A DNA stretch of 64,000 nt. Origin: Mycobacterium scrofulaceum (GTDB taxonomy: Bacteria > Actinomycetota > Actinomycetes > Mycobacteriales > Mycobacteriaceae). Below are positions 20,161 to 33,367 of the stretch, piece after piece. Position 1 is the first letter of the stretch, and the number at the start of each line of letters is the position of its first letter. The DNA lies in NCBI RefSeq assembly GCF_002086735.1, contig NZ_MVIJ01000005.1, positions 1 to 64,000 of the forward strand, read 5' to 3'. Below the pieces are notes generated by a model that did no database searches, was not told the DNA's origin, and worked only from the letters and a program-made list of their open reading frames with translations. The translations under genes and the position numbers were made by a program.

Positions 20161-21732
20161 TCACCGCGTCGACTTCACCACCTGCGAGTAATGGAACTGC
20201 CAGCGTTCGACAATGTGGAATCCGAGATAACTCGGAAATCGGTAAGCGGGGGCGCGCGCGAATGTCGGTCCCGGCGGCAATGACGCTCCGGATTGGTGAT
20301 CGGGCAGCGACGAGTCTTTATTGGTAATGGTCCAGATTGCCGGGCACTTGTTGATTTTGGCGGTCGTCAGCCACACGGCGACGTGGCCGTCCCACAACGA
20401 CCCCACCTTCGGCCCGTACGCCCCGCGTTCCACGTCGATCAGCGACCGGAAGGCCGCCGGCCGGGTGGCCAGCAGCGCACGGATCGGTCCCGGCCGCCAC
20501 GGGACGGTGTTGTCCACCATCAGGCAGTCACCGGGGGCCGCGTGGGAGCTGATCAGGTCGGCGACCTGGCTGTAATCCCAGCCCTCCTTGGCGTAGGGCC
20601 AGCGCTGGACGAACAGGTAGTTCGGCACGGCGGCCAGGGCGCAGAGCAGCATCACACCGGCGATGCGCCGCGGCCCGCGGGCGATCGTGACGACGCAAAC
20701 GGCCAGCACGACGGCCATCGCGGGAGCGGTGAAGATCAGGTAGCGCGGGTAATAGATCGGTTCGTTGGCGGCCGAATAGACGACCACCAGCGCGGTGGGG
20801 ATGACCAGCCACGCCGCGCAGACGACCAGGAGCGTGCGCATGTCGCCGGGCGGCGGCCGGACGCCGGCCAGCCGCGCCCCGACGGCCGCCACGATCAGGA
20901 CCGCGGCCAGGATCGCGAAAGGAACGCTGTGGTCGAAGTACTGGCGCAGGATGATGTCGAACGCGTAGTGCCAGCTGACCGGGTAAATCCAGTTGACCTG
21001 CCACACCTGGGCGTGGGCGAACACGATGAACGGCACCATGGCCCCGACCGCGACCGTTGAGCTGACCACCCACCAAATGGCGGGAGACCTACGCGCTTTC
21101 TCGGGCGCCAGCAGCGGGACCATGACGGCGTAAACCGGCACCAATAGCACCAGGTTCAAATTGAGCAGAATTGCGAGCATCAACGCGAGCGCATAACACA
21201 CCCACAATCGCGGTCGGTTGCGTTTGGTGGCGGCGACGAGCAACACGGTGAGCCAGGCCGCCGCGGCGGCCGCGAAGGCGTAGGGTCGCGCCTCCATGCC
21301 CGCCCAGGTGGTGCGCGGAAGGATGGCGAACATGACGCCGGCGCAGACCGCGGTCGGCCGGGTCGCGAACTGCCGGGCGAACACCGTGACGCCCGCGGCG
21401 GCCGCGCCGACCGCCAGCGCGCTGGGCGCCCGCGACCAGAACTCGGTCGGCGGGAACAGGACGAACCAACCGTGCATCAGCAGGTAGTACAACCCGTGAA
21501 CCGCGTCGATGTGGCTCAGCAGCCGCCACAACTCGGCCAGGGTCCGGCTCGCCGCGGCCGAGATGGTCGCGCCCTCGTCGAACCACAGGGACGGCCTGCA
21601 GGCCCAGGCGCCGCTGACCACGGCCGCGAACACGGCGATCGCCCACGGATCGAGCAACCTGCCGGGCCGACGCTCCGGCGCCGGCTCCTCGACTTCATCC
21701 GCGACGCGCTGCGCGACGGTGGGCGTGGACAT
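20161..21732 (-). CDS. GT-C mannosyltransferase, Rv1635c (CapA)-like
   Basis: This polytopic protein of 523 residues has about ten membrane helices and a periplasmic C-terminal domain (about 380-523). The first loop carries the acidic pair D52-E53 in SLWFDEGATIS, the usual catalytic DE motif of GT-C enzymes that use polyprenyl-phosphate sugars. Position and features match Rv1635c, the mannosyltransferase that adds the first mannose cap to lipoarabinomannan in M. tuberculosis. ATG 21732 is the first Met, but it lacks a good SD. A TTG at 21834 with GGAAAG upstream would add 34 residues and give the 556-residue length annotated for Rv1635c. The gene diverges from the universal stress protein across 285 bp that hold no other gene. 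Confidence 0.85.
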   Translation of the reverse strand: MSTPTVAQRVADEVEEPAPERRPGRLLDPWAIAVFAAVVSGAWACRPSLWFDEGATISAAASRTLAELWRLLSHIDAVHGLYYLLMHGWFVLFPPTEFWSRAPSALAVGAAAAGVTVFARQFATRPTAVCAGVMFAILPRTTWAGMEARPYAFAAAAAAWLTVLLVAATKRNRPRLWVCYALALMLAILLNLNLVLLVPVYAVMVPLLAPEKARRSPAIWWVVSSTVAVGAMVPFIVFAHAQVWQVNWIYPVSWHYAFDIILRQYFDHSVPFAILAAVLIVAAVGARLAGVRPPPGDMRTLLVVCAAWLVIPTALVVVYSAANEPIYYPRYLIFTAPAMAVVLAVCVVTIARGPRRIAGVMLLCALAAVPNYLFVQRWPYAKEGWDYSQVADLISSHAAPGDCLMVDNTVPWRPGPIRALLATRPAAFRSLIDVERGAYGPKVGSLWDGHVAVWLTTAKINKCPAIWTITNKDSSLPDHQSGASLPPGPTFARAPAYRFPSYLGFHIVERWQFHYSQVVKSTR

Positions 21733-22017
21733 GATGCTTGTCACTGTAAAGCGGAATCGCGGGGGCGGCTCACAAATCGTCCGCAACCTATTCGGCCGCG
21801 GCGCTCGCATTCGGCGAAAAGCTGCGTTATGCAACGCTTTCCGGCCCGGCCCCGAGCATTTGATGGATTAGTCATCGGCGATATTGTCCGTTGACTCGGC
21901 GGTGGCCCGCAAATTGTCGACACGCCGCGCCGGGCAGTGTCGCTAATCTGTTCCCTCTGCAACCGGCAAACGCGATAGTGTCTTGAGTTGGCTGACCAAC
22001 CGAATCAGGGAGGGTAA

Positions 22018-22461
22018 ATGGGCGCCTATCGGACTGTGGTGGTGGGAACCGACGGCTCGGACTCGTCAATGCGTGCGGTAGACAAGGCGGCGCAGATCGC
22101 CGGGCCGGACGCCAAGCTGATCGTCGCGTCGGCGTACCTGCCCCAGCATGAGGACTCCCGGGCCGCCGACGCCCTGCGCGACGAGAGCTACAAGGTGTCC
22201 GGCACCGCGCCGATTTACGCGATCCTGCAAGACGCCAAGGAGCGGGCCCACAAGGCCGGGGCCAAGAACGTCGAGGAGCGCCCAATCGTCGGCGCCCCGG
22301 TCGACGCGCTGGTCAAGCTGGCCGAGGACGAAAAGGCCGACCTGCTGGTCGTCGGCAACGTCGGCCTGAGCACCATCGCGGGCCGGCTGCTGGGATCGGT
22401 GCCGGCCAACGTCTCGCGGCGGGCCAAGGTCGACGTGCTGATCGTGCACACCACGTCGTAG
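22018..22461 (+). CDS. Universal stress protein, Rv1636 (TB15.3)-like
   Basis: The 147-residue single-domain USP starts MGAYRTVVVGTDGSDSSMRA and ends with the nucleotide-binding loop VVGNVGLSTIAGRLLGSVPANVSRRAKVDVLIVHT. The G-2x-G-9x-G-S/N pattern is that of ATP-binding USPs, and the M. tuberculosis and M. smegmatis homologues also bind cAMP. The protein is cytosolic and probably a dimer that buffers cAMP or signals energy stress. A strong ribosome site (GGGAGGG, 22009-22015) precedes the ATG. An adenylate cyclase gene is present further on (35806), though not linked by operon. The stop is followed 4 bp later by the 55-bp tandem repeat array. Confidence 0.94.
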   Translation: MGAYRTVVVGTDGSDSSMRAVDKAAQIAGPDAKLIVASAYLPQHEDSRAADALRDESYKVSGTAPIYAILQDAKERAHKAGAKNVEERPIVGAPVDALVKLAEDEKADLLVVGNVGLSTIAGRLLGSVPANVSRRAKVDVLIVHTTS

Positions 22462-22465
22462 CTCG

Positions 22466-22685
22466 GTGGCGGCGACCCGCCTCGCCCGGCTACGCCGCGC
22501 TCGCGATCGCCACGAGCCCGGTGGCGGCGACCCGCCTCGCCCGGCTACGCCGCGCTCGCGATCGCCACGAGCCCGATGGTGGCGACCCGCCTCGCCCGGC
22601 TACGCCGCGCTCGCGATCGCCACGAGCCCGATGGTGGCGACCCGCCTCGCCCGGCTACGCCGCGCTCGCGATCGCCACGAGCCCG
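22466..22685. repeat. Tandem repeat, four copies of a 55-bp unit (VNTR/MIRU-like)
   Basis: Units begin at 22466, 22521, 22576 and 22631 and are nearly identical. The first two start GTGGCGGCGACCC and the last two ATGGTGGCGACCC; all end ATCGCCACGAGCCCG. Unit ends are inverted relative to one another (GTGGCG and CGCCAC), so each can form a hairpin. The array exactly fills the space between the stop of the USP gene and the stop of the convergent hydrolase gene. It probably varies in copy number between strains and may help end transcription from both sides. Confidence 0.92.
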
Positions 22686-22687
22686 CG

Positions 22688-23374
22688 CTACCAGCCCCGT
22701 TCGCGCCATTCGGCCAGGTGCGGGCGCTCCGCGCCGAGCACGGTGTCGTCGCCGTGGCCGGGGTAGACGACGGTGGAGTCGTCGTACACGTCGAACACCC
22801 TTGTGGTGACGTCGTCGAGCAGCTGGTCGAAATCGCCCGCCTTCCAGGTCTTGCCCACGCCGCCCGGGAAGAGGCAGTCGCCCGTGAACAACTGGGTGGT
22901 GCCGCCGGTCGCCGGCCCGTCGAGGGCGAGCGCGATCGACCCGGGCGTGTGGCCGCGCAGGTGAATGACGTCGAACCGCAGCTCGCCGATCCGGACGGTG
23001 TCGCCGCCCGCCAGCAAACGATCCGGCTTGACGGGCAGCGCTTCGGCGTCGATCTCGTTGGCGGCGGTCGGGGCGCCGGTGGCCGCGGCCACGGCCTCCA
23101 GCGCCTGCCAGTGGTCGAAGTGCTGATGGCTGGTGACGATCAGCGACACCTTCGGCGCGTACTCCCGGACCAGGCCGATCAGCACGTCGGCGTCGTTGGC
23201 GGCGTCGATCAACAACGTCTCGCCGGTCGCGGAACAAGTCACCAGATACGCATTGTTGTCCATGGGGCCCACCGACGCCTTTAGGATCGTGGCGCCGGGT
23301 AGGGTCCGGCGGGCCGCGGTGCCGGGGTCGACGTGTCCGGTGTAGTTGTCGCTCACCTTGTCGGGGGCAGTCAT
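22688..23374 (-). CDS. Metallo-beta-lactamase fold hydrolase, glyoxalase II-like (Rv1637c)
   Basis: This 228-residue hydrolase carries the metal-binding THxHxDH-type motif as SHQHFDHWQAL, the later His in HLRGHTPGSIAL, the Asp in FTGDCLFPGGVGKTW and the last His in VYPGHGDDT. These define a two-metal site typical of hydroxyacylglutathione hydrolase-like proteins. Mycobacteria lack glutathione, so the substrate is probably another thioester such as a mycothiol conjugate; that is inference. ATG 23374 (MTAPDKVSDNYTGHVDPGTA) matches the start of Rv1637c; the frame is open further but the upstream part runs toward the uvrA promoter region. The gene is divergent from uvrA. Confidence 0.9.
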   Translation of the reverse strand: MTAPDKVSDNYTGHVDPGTAARRTLPGATILKASVGPMDNNAYLVTCSATGETLLIDAANDADVLIGLVREYAPKVSLIVTSHQHFDHWQALEAVAAATGAPTAANEIDAEALPVKPDRLLAGGDTVRIGELRFDVIHLRGHTPGSIALALDGPATGGTTQLFTGDCLFPGGVGKTWKAGDFDQLLDDVTTRVFDVYDDSTVVYPGHGDDTVLGAERPHLAEWRERGW

Positions 23375-23485
23375 AGCGGCCACGTTACTGGTCAAACGAT
23401 GCTTGTCGGTATGGGCACATAGCATGGAATGCGCCGTGCGCATCATCGGCACGAGCACGTCAAAGATTCACTGAGAGAGGGCAGC

Positions 23486-26392
<2,907 letters not shown>

Positions 26393-26418
26393 ACCGGCCT
26401 ACGGCGCCCCGGCGCCCC

Positions 26419-26477
26419 ACGACACATAAACGGCTGCGCCGACACGCCGAAAGACGCCGCAGCCGTTTATGTTTCGT
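26419..26477. repeat. Long inverted repeat between uvrA and the convergent small gene
   Basis: The arm ACGACACATAAACGGCTGCG (26419-26438) is matched at 19 of 20 positions by the inverted arm at 26458-26477, leaving a 19-base loop. It begins 27 bp after the uvrA stop, and its right arm covers the last codons of the convergent gene at 26467. A bidirectional terminator or a dispersed palindromic element are both possible. It shares the CATAAAC core with the element at 48209. Confidence 0.7.
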
Positions 26478-26712
26478 GACTGTCGCGCCGCATGGATTCG
26501 CGGATCTGCGCCAACCGCTCGGCGGCCGCGCGTTCGCGCTCCTCGTACTGTTCCTCGACCGACCGGCCCTCCGCGGAATCGGCATCGAGTTCCGCGGCGC
26601 CCTGCGCCGTCGCGTAGCGGCCTTCGATCTTCTCGCGGACCGATTCGAAGGTCGGCACACCCGTGCCGTCGTACCCCGTGTCGGGTGGGGTTGGTTCCTC
26701 AGGCATCGCCAC
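26467..26712 (-). CDS. Small charged, coiled-coil-like protein of unknown function
   Basis: This 81-residue hydrophilic protein has an N-terminus rich in Pro and Gly and a helical, strongly charged second half (RSVEEQYEERERAAAERLAQ) that could form a short coiled coil. The conserved-looking core is VPTFESVREKIEGRYATAQG. There are no membrane segments or catalytic motifs. GTG 26712 and ATG 26706 are both possible starts. The reading frame overlaps the next upstream gene (stop at 26699) by 14 bp, so the two are probably co-translated. Its last codons lie in the right arm of the inverted repeat after uvrA. Confidence 0.7.
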   Translation of the reverse strand: MAMPEEPTPPDTGYDGTGVPTFESVREKIEGRYATAQGAAELDADSAEGRSVEEQYEERERAAAERLAQIRESMRRDSHET

Positions 26713-27124
26713 GCTCCCGTTCCAGATACCTCACCATCTGCTCCCAATACACCAGCGTCAACGCCATTTGCACCGCGGCGGCGCCCGCCGCGGGCAGCGG
26801 CCGGCGCCTGTGGGCGGCGACGACGGCACCGACCGCGGCGGCCGACGTCAGCGCGCTGACCGCCATGGCCGCGTCCCGGGGACGACGGCTGATCCACAAC
26901 TCCTCGCCGAGCATCGCCCGTGTCGACCACGCCCGCCGGTGCGCCGGCTCGCCGAAGACGAACGGATTCACGGCCAGCCACAGCGCAATCCACGCCGCAT
27001 GGCTCCAGCGCCGCGTCCACGGCGGCACCAGGATCAGCGGGGTGCTCGCCCAGCGCGTCCAGGCGCTCCACGGATTGCAGTGCCGCGCGAAGACGGCACG
27101 CCGAATCCTCGCCACCGAAAGCAC
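26699..27124 (-). CDS. DUF6653-like small membrane protein
   Basis: The protein has 141 residues. Recognisable features are HCNPWSAWTRWASTPLILVP, AAWIALWLAVNPFVFGEP and the final LTLVYWEQMVRYLERE. Three to four hydrophobic segments (near 30-40, 44-58, 85-105 and 112-128) suggest an inner-membrane protein. The NPWSxWTR and NPxxF motifs fit the DUF6653 family, which has no known function. It starts 6 bp after the stop of the esterase gene on the same strand and overlaps the following small gene, so 28600 to 26467 probably forms one transcription unit. Confidence 0.65.
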   Translation of the reverse strand: MLSVARIRRAVFARHCNPWSAWTRWASTPLILVPPWTRRWSHAAWIALWLAVNPFVFGEPAHRRAWSTRAMLGEELWISRRPRDAAMAVSALTSAAAVGAVVAAHRRRPLPAAGAAAVQMALTLVYWEQMVRYLERERGDA

Positions 27125-27130
27125 CGGCGG

Positions 27131-28600
27131 CTATCGGGAATGGTTGGCCGGAACGACGACCGGGGTGGCGGCGGGCGGGGCGGCGCCGGGCAGCGCGCTG
27201 CGCGGGATCCCCGGGGTGCCCAGCCGGCCGGCCAGCCACGGCAGTGCGGCGGCGAAGACGCGGTCGGCGAACGGCCAGTCGTGCTTGCCGGGCTGCGCCA
27301 GCACCGCGCAGTCGATCCCGTTGGCACGCCCGAGGGCGCACAGCGAATACGCGGCCGCCGTCTGGTTGCCGGGGTCGGCGGCCGCCTCCAGGCCGGCCAG
27401 CCGGATCGCGCCGCCGTCGGTCGTCGGCGGGTCGTGGCGCGGCGTCCGCGGCCCGTCGGAGGAGATCGCGAACCAGCCGGCCACGTCGCGGTACGGTCCG
27501 TGCCTGCTGATCACCGTGGTCGGGTCGAAAGCCGCCCACGCGTCGGCGTTGCCGCCGAATAGCCGGGCGATGGTCTGGGCCTTGTTCCCGGCGTTCGGAA
27601 AGAAGTCGCCGGCGACGTCGACGAACGCGCTGAACATGTCCGGGTGCATCACGGTCAGGTCCAGGGCGCAGGTGCCGCCCATGGACCAGCCGGCGACGCC
27701 CCAATTGGACCGGTCGGCGCTGACGCCGAACTTGGAAACCAGGTACGGCACCACGTCTTTGGTGAGATGGTCGGCGGCGTTGCCGCGCACGCCGTTGACG
27801 CATTCGGTGTCGTTGTTGAACGCCCCGCCGGAGTCGACGAACACCAGCACCGGCGCCTTGCCGTCGTGGGCGGCGGCGAAATCGTCGATCGTCTTGACCG
27901 CGTTGCCCGCGCGGGTCCAGTCCGCGGGGGTGTTGAACTGCCCCCCGATCATCATGACCGTCGGCAGCGCCGGCGGCGGGCTGCTGGCGAACCATTCGGG
28001 CGGCAGGTAAACCAGCTCGCCGCGGTGCTTGAAATGCGAGGCGTCGGAGGGGATCACGACGGGGACGACGCTGCCGTGCGGCGGTCGCGCCCGCTTGGCG
28101 GCCAGCGCGGTGACGGTGGCCTGGTCGGCCTGGTCGGGCAGCGGGCCGGAGGTGAGCTGGCTCCAGGCTTCCTGCACGGTCGGGAAGTAGCCCACCCACA
28201 GGTTGAGCACCAGCGCGGCGCACAGCGCGCACAACGGCACCGCGAGCAGCCCGGCGCCGCGCCGCCAGAAGCGGGCCCCGCGCCACCCCAGCACCAGGAC
28301 CGCCGCCGCCGTGCCGGTCAACGTGATCCACAGCCACAGCGCGGCCGGGGCGGGTTCGTCGGACAGGCCGCGGTCCACGATGTACCAGTGCGTCAGGTAG
28401 GCCGCGGCGGCCCCGGCCAGCGCGGCCGCGGGCAGCCACACTGTCCGCCACCGGCGCGACCGCCACCCGACGGCGAGCGTGAGCACCACCGCGGTGACCA
28501 CCTGGATCGTGGAGGGCAGCCAGCCGTGCATCAGGGACGTGTGACTACTTGCCAGCAACTGCGTCGTGGCATTAGTCGTCGCCGCGGTCACGGCTTTCAT
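27131..28600 (-). CDS. Membrane-anchored alpha/beta-hydrolase (esterase D-like), Rv1639c-like
   Basis: The protein has 489 residues. The first ~150 contain four hydrophobic helices (IQVVTAVVLTLAVGW, WLPAAALAGAAAAYLTHWYI, LWLWITLTGTAAAVLVLGW, LAVPLCALCAALVLNLWVG). An extracytoplasmic esterase domain follows: the strand TVMMIGGQ, the nucleophile elbow GWSMGGTCALD, an acid-region loop and a late His in AQPGKHDWPF. The fold belongs with the mycobacterial antigen 85/esterase D group, seen in many putative mycolyl or acyl esterases. It may act on cell-envelope lipids; the substrate is unknown. It lies between uvrA and lysX, as Rv1639c does. The start is ATG 28600. Confidence 0.88.
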   Translation of the reverse strand: MKAVTAATTNATTQLLASSHTSLMHGWLPSTIQVVTAVVLTLAVGWRSRRWRTVWLPAAALAGAAAAYLTHWYIVDRGLSDEPAPAALWLWITLTGTAAAVLVLGWRGARFWRRGAGLLAVPLCALCAALVLNLWVGYFPTVQEAWSQLTSGPLPDQADQATVTALAAKRARPPHGSVVPVVIPSDASHFKHRGELVYLPPEWFASSPPPALPTVMMIGGQFNTPADWTRAGNAVKTIDDFAAAHDGKAPVLVFVDSGGAFNNDTECVNGVRGNAADHLTKDVVPYLVSKFGVSADRSNWGVAGWSMGGTCALDLTVMHPDMFSAFVDVAGDFFPNAGNKAQTIARLFGGNADAWAAFDPTTVISRHGPYRDVAGWFAISSDGPRTPRHDPPTTDGGAIRLAGLEAAADPGNQTAAAYSLCALGRANGIDCAVLAQPGKHDWPFADRVFAAALPWLAGRLGTPGIPRSALPGAAPPAATPVVVPANHSR

Positions 28601-28676
28601 TGTGAGCCATTGTTAACCGCCCTGGAACACATTCACCGAATGTTCGCTGTCGGCGGACCACCCCTGCGCGGGCCGG

Positions 28677-31600
28677 CTAGTGCGGCTTGGCCAGCGGAAA
28701 CGGCAGGGTCTCGCGGATGCTGCGGCCGGTTATGAGCATGACGAGCCGATCGATGCCCATGCCGAGCCCGCCGGTCGGCGGCATCGCGTATTCCATCGCC
28801 TGCAGGAAATCCTCGTCGAGTTCCATCGCCTCCGGATCGCCGCCGGCGGCCAGCAGCGACTGCTCCCGCAACCGGCGCCGCTGCTCCACCGGGTCGGTCA
28901 GCTCGCTGTAGGCGGTCCCCAGCTCGACCCCCCACGCCACCAGGTCCCACCGCTCGGCGACGCCGCGCCGGGTGCGGTGCGGCCGGGTCAGCGGCGAGAC
29001 GGAGGTGGGGAAGTCGATGTAGAAGGTCGGTCGCTCGGTCCGGTCCTCCACCAGGTGCTCGTAGAGCTCCAGCACCACGGCGCCGGCGTCCCACTGCGCC
29101 CGGTACGGAATGTGGGCGGCGTCGGAGAATTTGCGCAAGACGGACAGGGGAGTGTCGGGGTCGATGTGCTCGCCGAGCGCCTCGGACACCGCGTCGTGCA
29201 CGGTCTTGACCGGCCAGTCCCCGGAGATGTCGACCGGTTGGAGGTGGCTGCCGTCGGCGGGCCGCAGCACGGTCTGTTCCCCATGGGCGGCCTGCGCGGC
29301 GTTCTGGATGAGCTCCCGGCAGCCGTCGATCCAGACTCGGTAGTCGGCGTGCGCCTGGTAAGCCTCCAGCAGCGTGAACTCCGGGTTGTGGCTGAAGTCC
29401 ACCCCCTCGTTGCGGAAGGCCCGGCCGAGCTCGAACACCCGCTCCACGCCGCCGACGCACAGCCGTTTGAGGTACAGCTCCGGCGCGATGCGCAGGAACA
29501 GGTCCATGTCATAGGTGTTGATGTGGGTCACGAACGGCCGGGCGGTGGCCCCGCCGTGGATCTGCTGCAGGATCGGCGTCTCGACCTCGATGAAACCCTT
29601 GGCGAACAACGTTTCCCGGACGGAGCGCAGGACGCTGCTGCGCGCCGTGATCAGCTCGCGGGACTCCGGATTGACCGCCAGGTCGACGTAGCGGGTCCGC
29701 ACCCGGGCCTCGGGGTCGGTCAGGCCCTTCCACTTGTTCGGCAACGGCCGCAGGCACTTTCCGATCATCCGCCAGTCGCGCACGATCAGCGACCGGGTGC
29801 CGTTCTTGGAAAAACCCATGTGCCCGCTCATCTCGACCAGGTCACCGAGGTCGATGGCCGCGGTGAAATCCGCGGTGCGGCTGTGCTCCAGGCGTGAGTT
29901 CTCCAGCAGCACCTGCAATTCGCCCGACCAGTCCCGCAGCTGGGCGAACAACACCCCGCCGTAGTCGCGTATGCGCAAGATGCGGCCCGACACCGAGACG
30001 GCTTCCTGGTCGTCGGCGTCCAGCGCCCCGGCCACGGTGTGGCTGGGTGGGCTGCCCACCGGATAGGCGTCGACTCCGTTGCGCCGCAGTATCTTCAGCT
30101 TGGCCAGGCGCACCCGCACCTGCTCGGGCAGGCGGGCCCTGGACTCTTCGAGCTCCGCGTCGTCGCGTCGTTGTTGCAGCTCGCTGACGTCGGGCGCCGA
30201 GCCGTCGTGGTGCAGCAGACCCGACTCCACCAGCTGCGACGGCACCGCGGGGTGATGGCCGGTGTGCACCCGTTCCCGCCGGGTGAACGGGAGCACCAGG
30301 AAGCCCTCCGCGATCACCGAGGCGACGCCGACCCGCGGGATCAGCCGCGCATCCTCGTAGCAGGCGTAGCGCGGAACCCACTCGGGCTGGTACTTCATGT
30401 TCGAGCGGTACAGCGTCTCCAGCTGCCACCACCGCGAGAAGAACAGGAGCAGGCCCCGCCACAACCGGGCAACGGGGCCGGCGCCGAGTTGGGCGCCCTG
30501 CTCGAAGGCCGAGCGGAACATCGCGAAGTTCAGCGAAATACGGCTGATGCCAAGCTTTTCGGCGGTCAGGGCGAGCTCGCTGACCATCAGCTCGATGGTG
30601 CCGTTGGGGGACTGCGGGGAGCGGCGCATCAAGTCGAGGGAAACGCCCGTGGTGCCCCACGGGACCAGCGACAGCATCGCCACGACGGCGCCTTCGCGGT
30701 CCAGCGCCTCGACCAGCAGGCAGTCCCCGTCGGCGGGGTCGCCGAGCCGGCCCAGCGCCATGGAGAAGCCGCGCTCGGTCTGGGTGTCGCGCCAGGCGTC
30801 GGCGCGGCTGATGGTCTCGGCCATCTCGTCGGCCGAGATGTCGCGGTGGCGCCGAATGCGCAAGGTCAGTCCGGCGCGGCGGGCCCGGGTCACGGCCTGG
30901 CGCACTCCGCGCATGTCGGGGCCGGACAACCGGAAGTCGGCGGTCCGCAGGATCGCCTCGTCGCCCAACTCCAGCGCGTTGAGCCCGGCTTCCCGATAGA
31001 CGCGGGCCCCCTGCGTGCTGGCGCCCATCACGCCCGGCGCCCATCCGTAGGTCTGGCACAGCCCGAGCCACGCGTCGATGGCTTGCGGCCACGCGCGCGG
31101 GTCGCCGATCGGGTCGCCACTGGCCAGGCAGACCCCGACTTCGACGCGGTAGGTGATGGCGGCGCGGCCACTCTGCGCGAACACCACCGACTTGTCGCGG
31201 CGGGTCGCGAAGTACCCGAGCGAGTCGTTCTTGCCCCACAATTCGAGGAGCCCGCGGATCGCCGACTCGTCCTCGCCCGTCAAGGCGTTCTCGGCGCGCT
31301 GTGACTGGAAGAGCACGATGGTCGCCATGATCAGCGCCAACGCGCCGAACAGGCCGAAGATCGCGTTGAGGAACACGTGCGGCCTGCCGGTGAACAGGTC
31401 CGGGTCGGCCAGGGCGAATCCGACCACCCGGTTGGCCACGTAGGGCAGGCGGTCCGGGCGCGCCAGCGTGCCGGGCCACAGCTCAACCAGGCCCCAGGAC
31501 AGCAGGATCCCGATCACGTCGCCGGCGACCAGCACCGCGGCGGCTTTGACCAGCGCGCCCCTGCGCACCTTGGCCCAGAACTCCCGGTAGGCCAGCACCA

Positions 31601-32012
31601 GCAGGACGATCGCGACGATGTGCACCGCGAAGCCCAGGTTCTCGCCGAACGTCTCGGCCGCGGTGTTGTCGCCCGCGGCCATGTCGGCGACGTTCACCCC
31701 GGCGGCCAGGATCATCTGGCCCAGCAACACCAGCCAGGCGACCCGCTTCCGCGCGGTCAGCGCCGCGGCCAGCAATGCCAGCACGAACGACCACGCGATG
31801 CTGGTGTCCGGGAAGTTGAACAGGTAGTCGTTGATGAACTCGCGGGGAACCTTGATCAGCCACCGGATCGCCGGGGACACGCTGGCCAGCAACGACACGG
31901 TGGCGATGACGCCCACGATCCACCCGGCCGCCGCCGGCACCCAGCGATACCGGGAATGCGACCGACCGCGGGATCCCGAACGGGACCCCGACCGAGATGA
32001 AGCGAGTGTCAC
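28677..32012 (-). CDS. lysX: Bifunctional lysyl-phosphatidylglycerol synthase / lysyl-tRNA synthetase
   Basis: LysX charges tRNA with lysine and transfers the lysine to phosphatidylglycerol, making the membrane less negative and more tolerant of cationic peptides. From GTG 32012 the protein has 1111 residues. A short Arg/Ser-rich start ([19 protein letters not shown]) is followed by about seven membrane helices (25-230), the MprF-type transferase domain (about 260-560, with [20 protein letters not shown]), an OB-fold anticodon domain (about 640-740) and the class II LysRS core (about 760-1111, with [20 protein letters not shown] and [17 protein letters not shown]). The frame is open to ATG 32177; the shorter start fits proteins of related species but has no clear SD. 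The gene diverges from infC. Confidence 0.95.
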   Translation of the reverse strand: MTLASSRSGSRSGSRGRSHSRYRWVPAAAGWIVGVIATVSLLASVSPAIRWLIKVPREFINDYLFNFPDTSIAWSFVLALLAAALTARKRVAWLVLLGQMILAAGVNVADMAAGDNTAAETFGENLGFAVHIVAIVLLVLAYREFWAKVRRGALVKAAAVLVAGDVIGILLSWGLVELWPGTLARPDRLPYVANRVVGFALADPDLFTGRPHVFLNAIFGLFGALALIMATIVLFQSQRAENALTGEDESAIRGLLELWGKNDSLGYFATRRDKSVVFAQSGRAAITYRVEVGVCLASGDPIGDPRAWPQAIDAWLGLCQTYGWAPGVMGASTQGARVYREAGLNALELGDEAILRTADFRLSGPDMRGVRQAVTRARRAGLTLRIRRHRDISADEMAETISRADAWRDTQTERGFSMALGRLGDPADGDCLLVEALDREGAVVAMLSLVPWGTTGVSLDLMRRSPQSPNGTIELMVSELALTAEKLGISRISLNFAMFRSAFEQGAQLGAGPVARLWRGLLLFFSRWWQLETLYRSNMKYQPEWVPRYACYEDARLIPRVGVASVIAEGFLVLPFTRRERVHTGHHPAVPSQLVESGLLHHDGSAPDVSELQQRRDDAELEESRARLPEQVRVRLAKLKILRRNGVDAYPVGSPPSHTVAGALDADDQEAVSVSGRILRIRDYGGVLFAQLRDWSGELQVLLENSRLEHSRTADFTAAIDLGDLVEMSGHMGFSKNGTRSLIVRDWRMIGKCLRPLPNKWKGLTDPEARVRTRYVDLAVNPESRELITARSSVLRSVRETLFAKGFIEVETPILQQIHGGATARPFVTHINTYDMDLFLRIAPELYLKRLCVGGVERVFELGRAFRNEGVDFSHNPEFTLLEAYQAHADYRVWIDGCRELIQNAAQAAHGEQTVLRPADGSHLQPVDISGDWPVKTVHDAVSEALGEHIDPDTPLSVLRKFSDAAHIPYRAQWDAGAVVLELYEHLVEDRTERPTFYIDFPTSVSPLTRPHRTRRGVAERWDLVAWGVELGTAYSELTDPVEQRRRLREQSLLAAGGDPEAMELDEDFLQAMEYAMPPTGGLGMGIDRLVMLITGRSIRETLPFPLAKPH

Positions 32013-32181
32013 AGACCGCGAGGATATGCCCTCAGTCCGTGAAAAGCTTGACGAAGCGCTAAGAGTGGCCGGCAATAGTTCGGTCCGGTTGCGTCCGCGT
32101 GCCTGCGTGCCCGACGGGGCTCGGGGGCGAAGTACGAAAAGCCGCCCCGTGGCTGCTAAACTGGCGTTCGCGACCATCCCG

Positions 32182-32455
32182 GCGAAGGCCAGGAACAGTT
32201 AAGTGGAGTCCCACTCCCACCGCGGGCCACGAGATTTCTCAAGGCTCCGTGGTCCGGTCACAGACATCGCGCGTGTCTGTCCCCGCGAGCGACGCGGGCG
32301 GCTTGGCCAATGGCAAGCCGTGATCGGTCGGCATTGGGCCCTGCTATGGCAGGGCTTTTCTGCTGGTGGTGTGGTGTTTCCGCCGCTGAATCCGAATCGG
32401 ACCCAGGCCCTGGCCGGCGATGCAGGACACGTATAAGCCCAACAAGGGAGGCCCC
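32182..32455 (+). promoter_or_regulatory. Structured infC leader, candidate attenuation riboregulator
   Basis: Upstream of infC lie four hairpins in succession: a perfect 7-bp stem at 32260-32280 (ACAGACA/TGTCTGT), CCCGCG/CGCGGG at 32282-32298, a bulged stem at 32301-32318 (GCTTG/CAAGC) and the terminator at 32338-32359. Nothing in the stretch looks coding in this strand. The layout is that of a ribosomal-protein leader, where L20 or IF3 level could choose between terminated and full transcripts of infC-rpmI-rplT. The regulator and the competing fold are inferred. Confidence 0.6.
32338..32359 (+). terminator. Intrinsic terminator in the infC leader
   Basis: A perfect 7-bp stem, GCCCTGC (32338-32344) and GCAGGGC (32349-32355) around a TATG loop, is followed at once by TTTT. 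Intrinsic terminators this clean are uncommon in mycobacteria. It lies about 95 bp before the infC start, which marks it as an attenuator and not the end of a gene. Confidence 0.75.
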
Positions 32456-33064
<609 letters not shown>

Positions 33065-33105
33065 CCGGCACGACACAGAACCGAAGAAGCAGAAGTAGAG
33101 GAAAC

Positions 33106-33300
33106 ATGCCCAAGGCCAAGACCCATAGCGGGGCTTCGAAGCGGTTCCGGCGCACCGGAACCGGCAAGATCGTCCGCCAGAAAGCCAATCGTCGGCACCT
33201 GCTGGAGCACAAGTCGTCGACCCGGACCCGTCGGCTCGAAGGCCGCACCACCGTGTCGGCCAACGACACCAAGCGAATCAACGCGCTGCTGAACGGCTGA
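33106..33300 (+). CDS. rpmI: 50S ribosomal protein L35
   Basis: This 64-residue, strongly basic protein is [20 protein letters not shown] at the start and has the signature [14 protein letters not shown] in the middle, as expected for L35. The start ATG 33106 is preceded by GAGGAAAC. It lies 41 bp after infC and 67 bp before rplT, the standard infC-rpmI-rplT order, so it should share the attenuated leader upstream of infC. Confidence 0.97.
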   Translation: MPKAKTHSGASKRFRRTGTGKIVRQKANRRHLLEHKSSTRTRRLEGRTTVSANDTKRINALLNG

Positions 33301-33367
33301 TCATCGCGCCGGGGCCCGTCGGCGCCGGCACCCACCATTTACTTAGCAACGAGAGTAGGAACTTCCC

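Noticed and set aside
22466..23284. Plus-strand ORF with repeated peptide over the 55-bp array
   Set aside because: The peptide repeat (ATRLARLRRARDRHEP) only reflects the tandem DNA units and then runs antisense through the hydrolase gene.
23375..23485. SOS (LexA) box before uvrA
   Set aside because: I looked for the TCGAAC-N4-GTTCGA pattern and found none; the uvrB upstream region also lacks it.
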